Assembly: GCA_030040625.1 (NCBI GenBank)
Contig: JASHTI010000040.1
Coordinates: 1-13,536 of the forward strand
DNA: 13,536 nt
Reading direction: 5' to 3'
DNA from: Thermoplasmata archaeon
GTDB lineage: Archaea; Thermoplasmatota; Thermoplasmata; Lutacidiplasmatales; UBA184
Shown here: piece after piece, positions 12,903-13,536 of the stretch
Layout: each line of letters opens with the position of its first letter
How positions within the stretch are numbered: position 1 is the first letter of the stretch
Position numbers and translations under genes: made by a program
Notes under the pieces: generated by a model
The model's database searches: none
Seen by the model: the letters and a program-made list of their open reading frames with translations, nothing else
Told to the model about the DNA's origin: nothing

Positions 12903-13536
12903 CTACTCCTCGTCGTACGGATCGACGAGCCGCCCGCGAAAGCCGAGGGCGATGAGCGGGATCCCGAGGCCCAGGAAGACGATGGCGATGATGTCCCCGA
13001 CCGTCAGGCCGCCGGAGAGCGTGACCTTGAACTGGAGGCTCTCGTACGCCCCCGAGCTGCAGGCGTAGAGCGCGTAGGTCGGGCCCTTGTGGAGCGCGAC
13101 GTCGATGCGGCCGCTGACCGCGGTCTTCGTCGCGACGACGTCCTTCGGGCTGCTGCAGGTCACCGTGCCGGTGACGACGTAGACGATCGTCCCCTTCACC
13201 GCGCCGCTCCAGGAGATCGTGGCGCTCACCGGGGTCAGGGTGACCGGCTTCATCTGGTAGGCACTGCCGGCCGCGACGTCCGGGTGGGTCGTCTGGACCG
13301 CCTCGTACAGGGCGAGGCCCCCGAAGATCACCCCGATCGCGGCGAAGATCGAGCCGAGCACGATGAGCCAGCGGCGACGCTTGCGGATCGGGCGGGTGCG
13401 GCCGCGCATCCGGTCGATCGACGAGGGCCGAGGGCGGGTCCGACGGACCGCCGGCTCGGGCGCCAGGCCGAGCTCGGCGAGCGCGGCCGATTGGCCCGGG
13501 GCTCCGGCGCCACCCGGTGGGGGAGCTCGCGGCGGG
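12903..13536 (-). CDS. Membrane protein with two helices and an outside Cys-pair domain, probably 5'-partial
   Basis: From the internal ATG at 13409 this reads as 168 residues: a very basic head (RGRTRPIRKRRRW), helix one at about 14-36, an exported beta-rich domain of about 95 residues with C85 and C117 (a likely disulphide), helix two at about 138-157, and an acidic tail ending DPYDEE. Both ends should be cytoplasmic. The frame stays open from that ATG to the window edge, adding at least 42 residues that look protein-like: a Pro/Gly/Ala-rich stretch (PPRAPPPGGAGAPG) followed by a short helical segment and more Arg/Pro. No Shine-Dalgarno precedes the ATG, so the gene probably starts beyond the right edge, perhaps with a zinc ribbon or other head domain. 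Family not recognised; function unknown. Confidence 0.65.
   Translation of the reverse strand, partial: PPRAPPPGGAGAPGQSAALAELGLAPEPAVRRTRPRPSSIDRMRGRTRPIRKRRRWLIVLGSIFAAIGVIFGGLALYEAVQTTHPDVAAGSAYQMKPVTLTPVSATISWSGAVKGTIVYVVTGTVTCSSPKDVVATKTAVSGRIDVALHKGPTYALYACSSGAYESLQFKVTLSGGLTVGDIIAIVFLGLGIPLIALGFRGRLVDPYDEE

Noticed and set aside
12344..12955. A 203-codon + strand frame overlapping the right-hand membrane protein
   Set aside because: The frame at 12432-12884 gives a clean membrane helix and a soluble domain, while this one gives an Arg-rich product without structure.
1..13536. CRISPR array, defence island or prophage around the tyrosine recombinase
   Set aside because: I saw no regularly spaced repeats, no Cas, nuclease, restriction-modification, toxin-antitoxin or structural phage genes. 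Neighbours are ordinary metabolic or hypothetical genes with matching base composition.

Overview
The window is GC-rich (about 70% or more by eye), densely coded chromosomal DNA carrying about 18 protein genes on both strands. I see no RNA gene, CRISPR array, insertion sequence or prophage block. The best guess for the host is an archaeon, probably a high-GC member of the Thermoplasmatota or a similar soil or sediment lineage. Several genes have a short A/T-rich, TATA-like element centred about 24-27 bases before the start codon, often with no Shine-Dalgarno sequence, which fits archaeal leaderless transcription. GTG starts are frequent, and there are small Pro-rich or basic-tailed membrane proteins of a kind I associate with such genomes. 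This is inference: a few genes have good Shine-Dalgarno sites, and a high-GC bacterium cannot be excluded.

Left part (1-3050): a class I SAM methyltransferase and a DUF167/YggU protein on the + strand, a DUF1801 (YdhG-like) protein on the - strand, a second SAM methyltransferase (+), and a membrane-anchored DUF4760-like protein (-). Centre (3051-6792): a threonine synthase-family PLP enzyme with an N-terminal zinc ribbon (-), nearly back-to-back with a complete tyrosine recombinase (+). The recombinase tail runs antiparallel into a GNAT acetyltransferase gene (-), which is translationally coupled to a HAD phosphatase-like gene through a GTGA overlap.

Right part (6793-13536): a small Pro-rich two-helix membrane protein and a Cys-containing GNAT (+); DinB-like, GNAT and aldo/keto reductase genes (-); an alpha/alpha-toroid protein of the squalene cyclase/prenyltransferase repeat type (+); an M29 aminopeptidase homologue that appears to have lost its metal ligands (-); and two convergent membrane-anchored proteins with paired cysteines. 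The second of these probably enters from beyond the right edge.

Apart from the HAD/GNAT pair and possibly the first methyltransferase/DUF167 pair, genes alternate strand and seem to be single-gene units, so no multi-gene pathway can be read. I found no convincing new multi-component system. The strongest leads are the degenerate M29 homologue, the non-canonical toroid protein, the extended lone recombinase, and the recurring leaderless promoter geometry.
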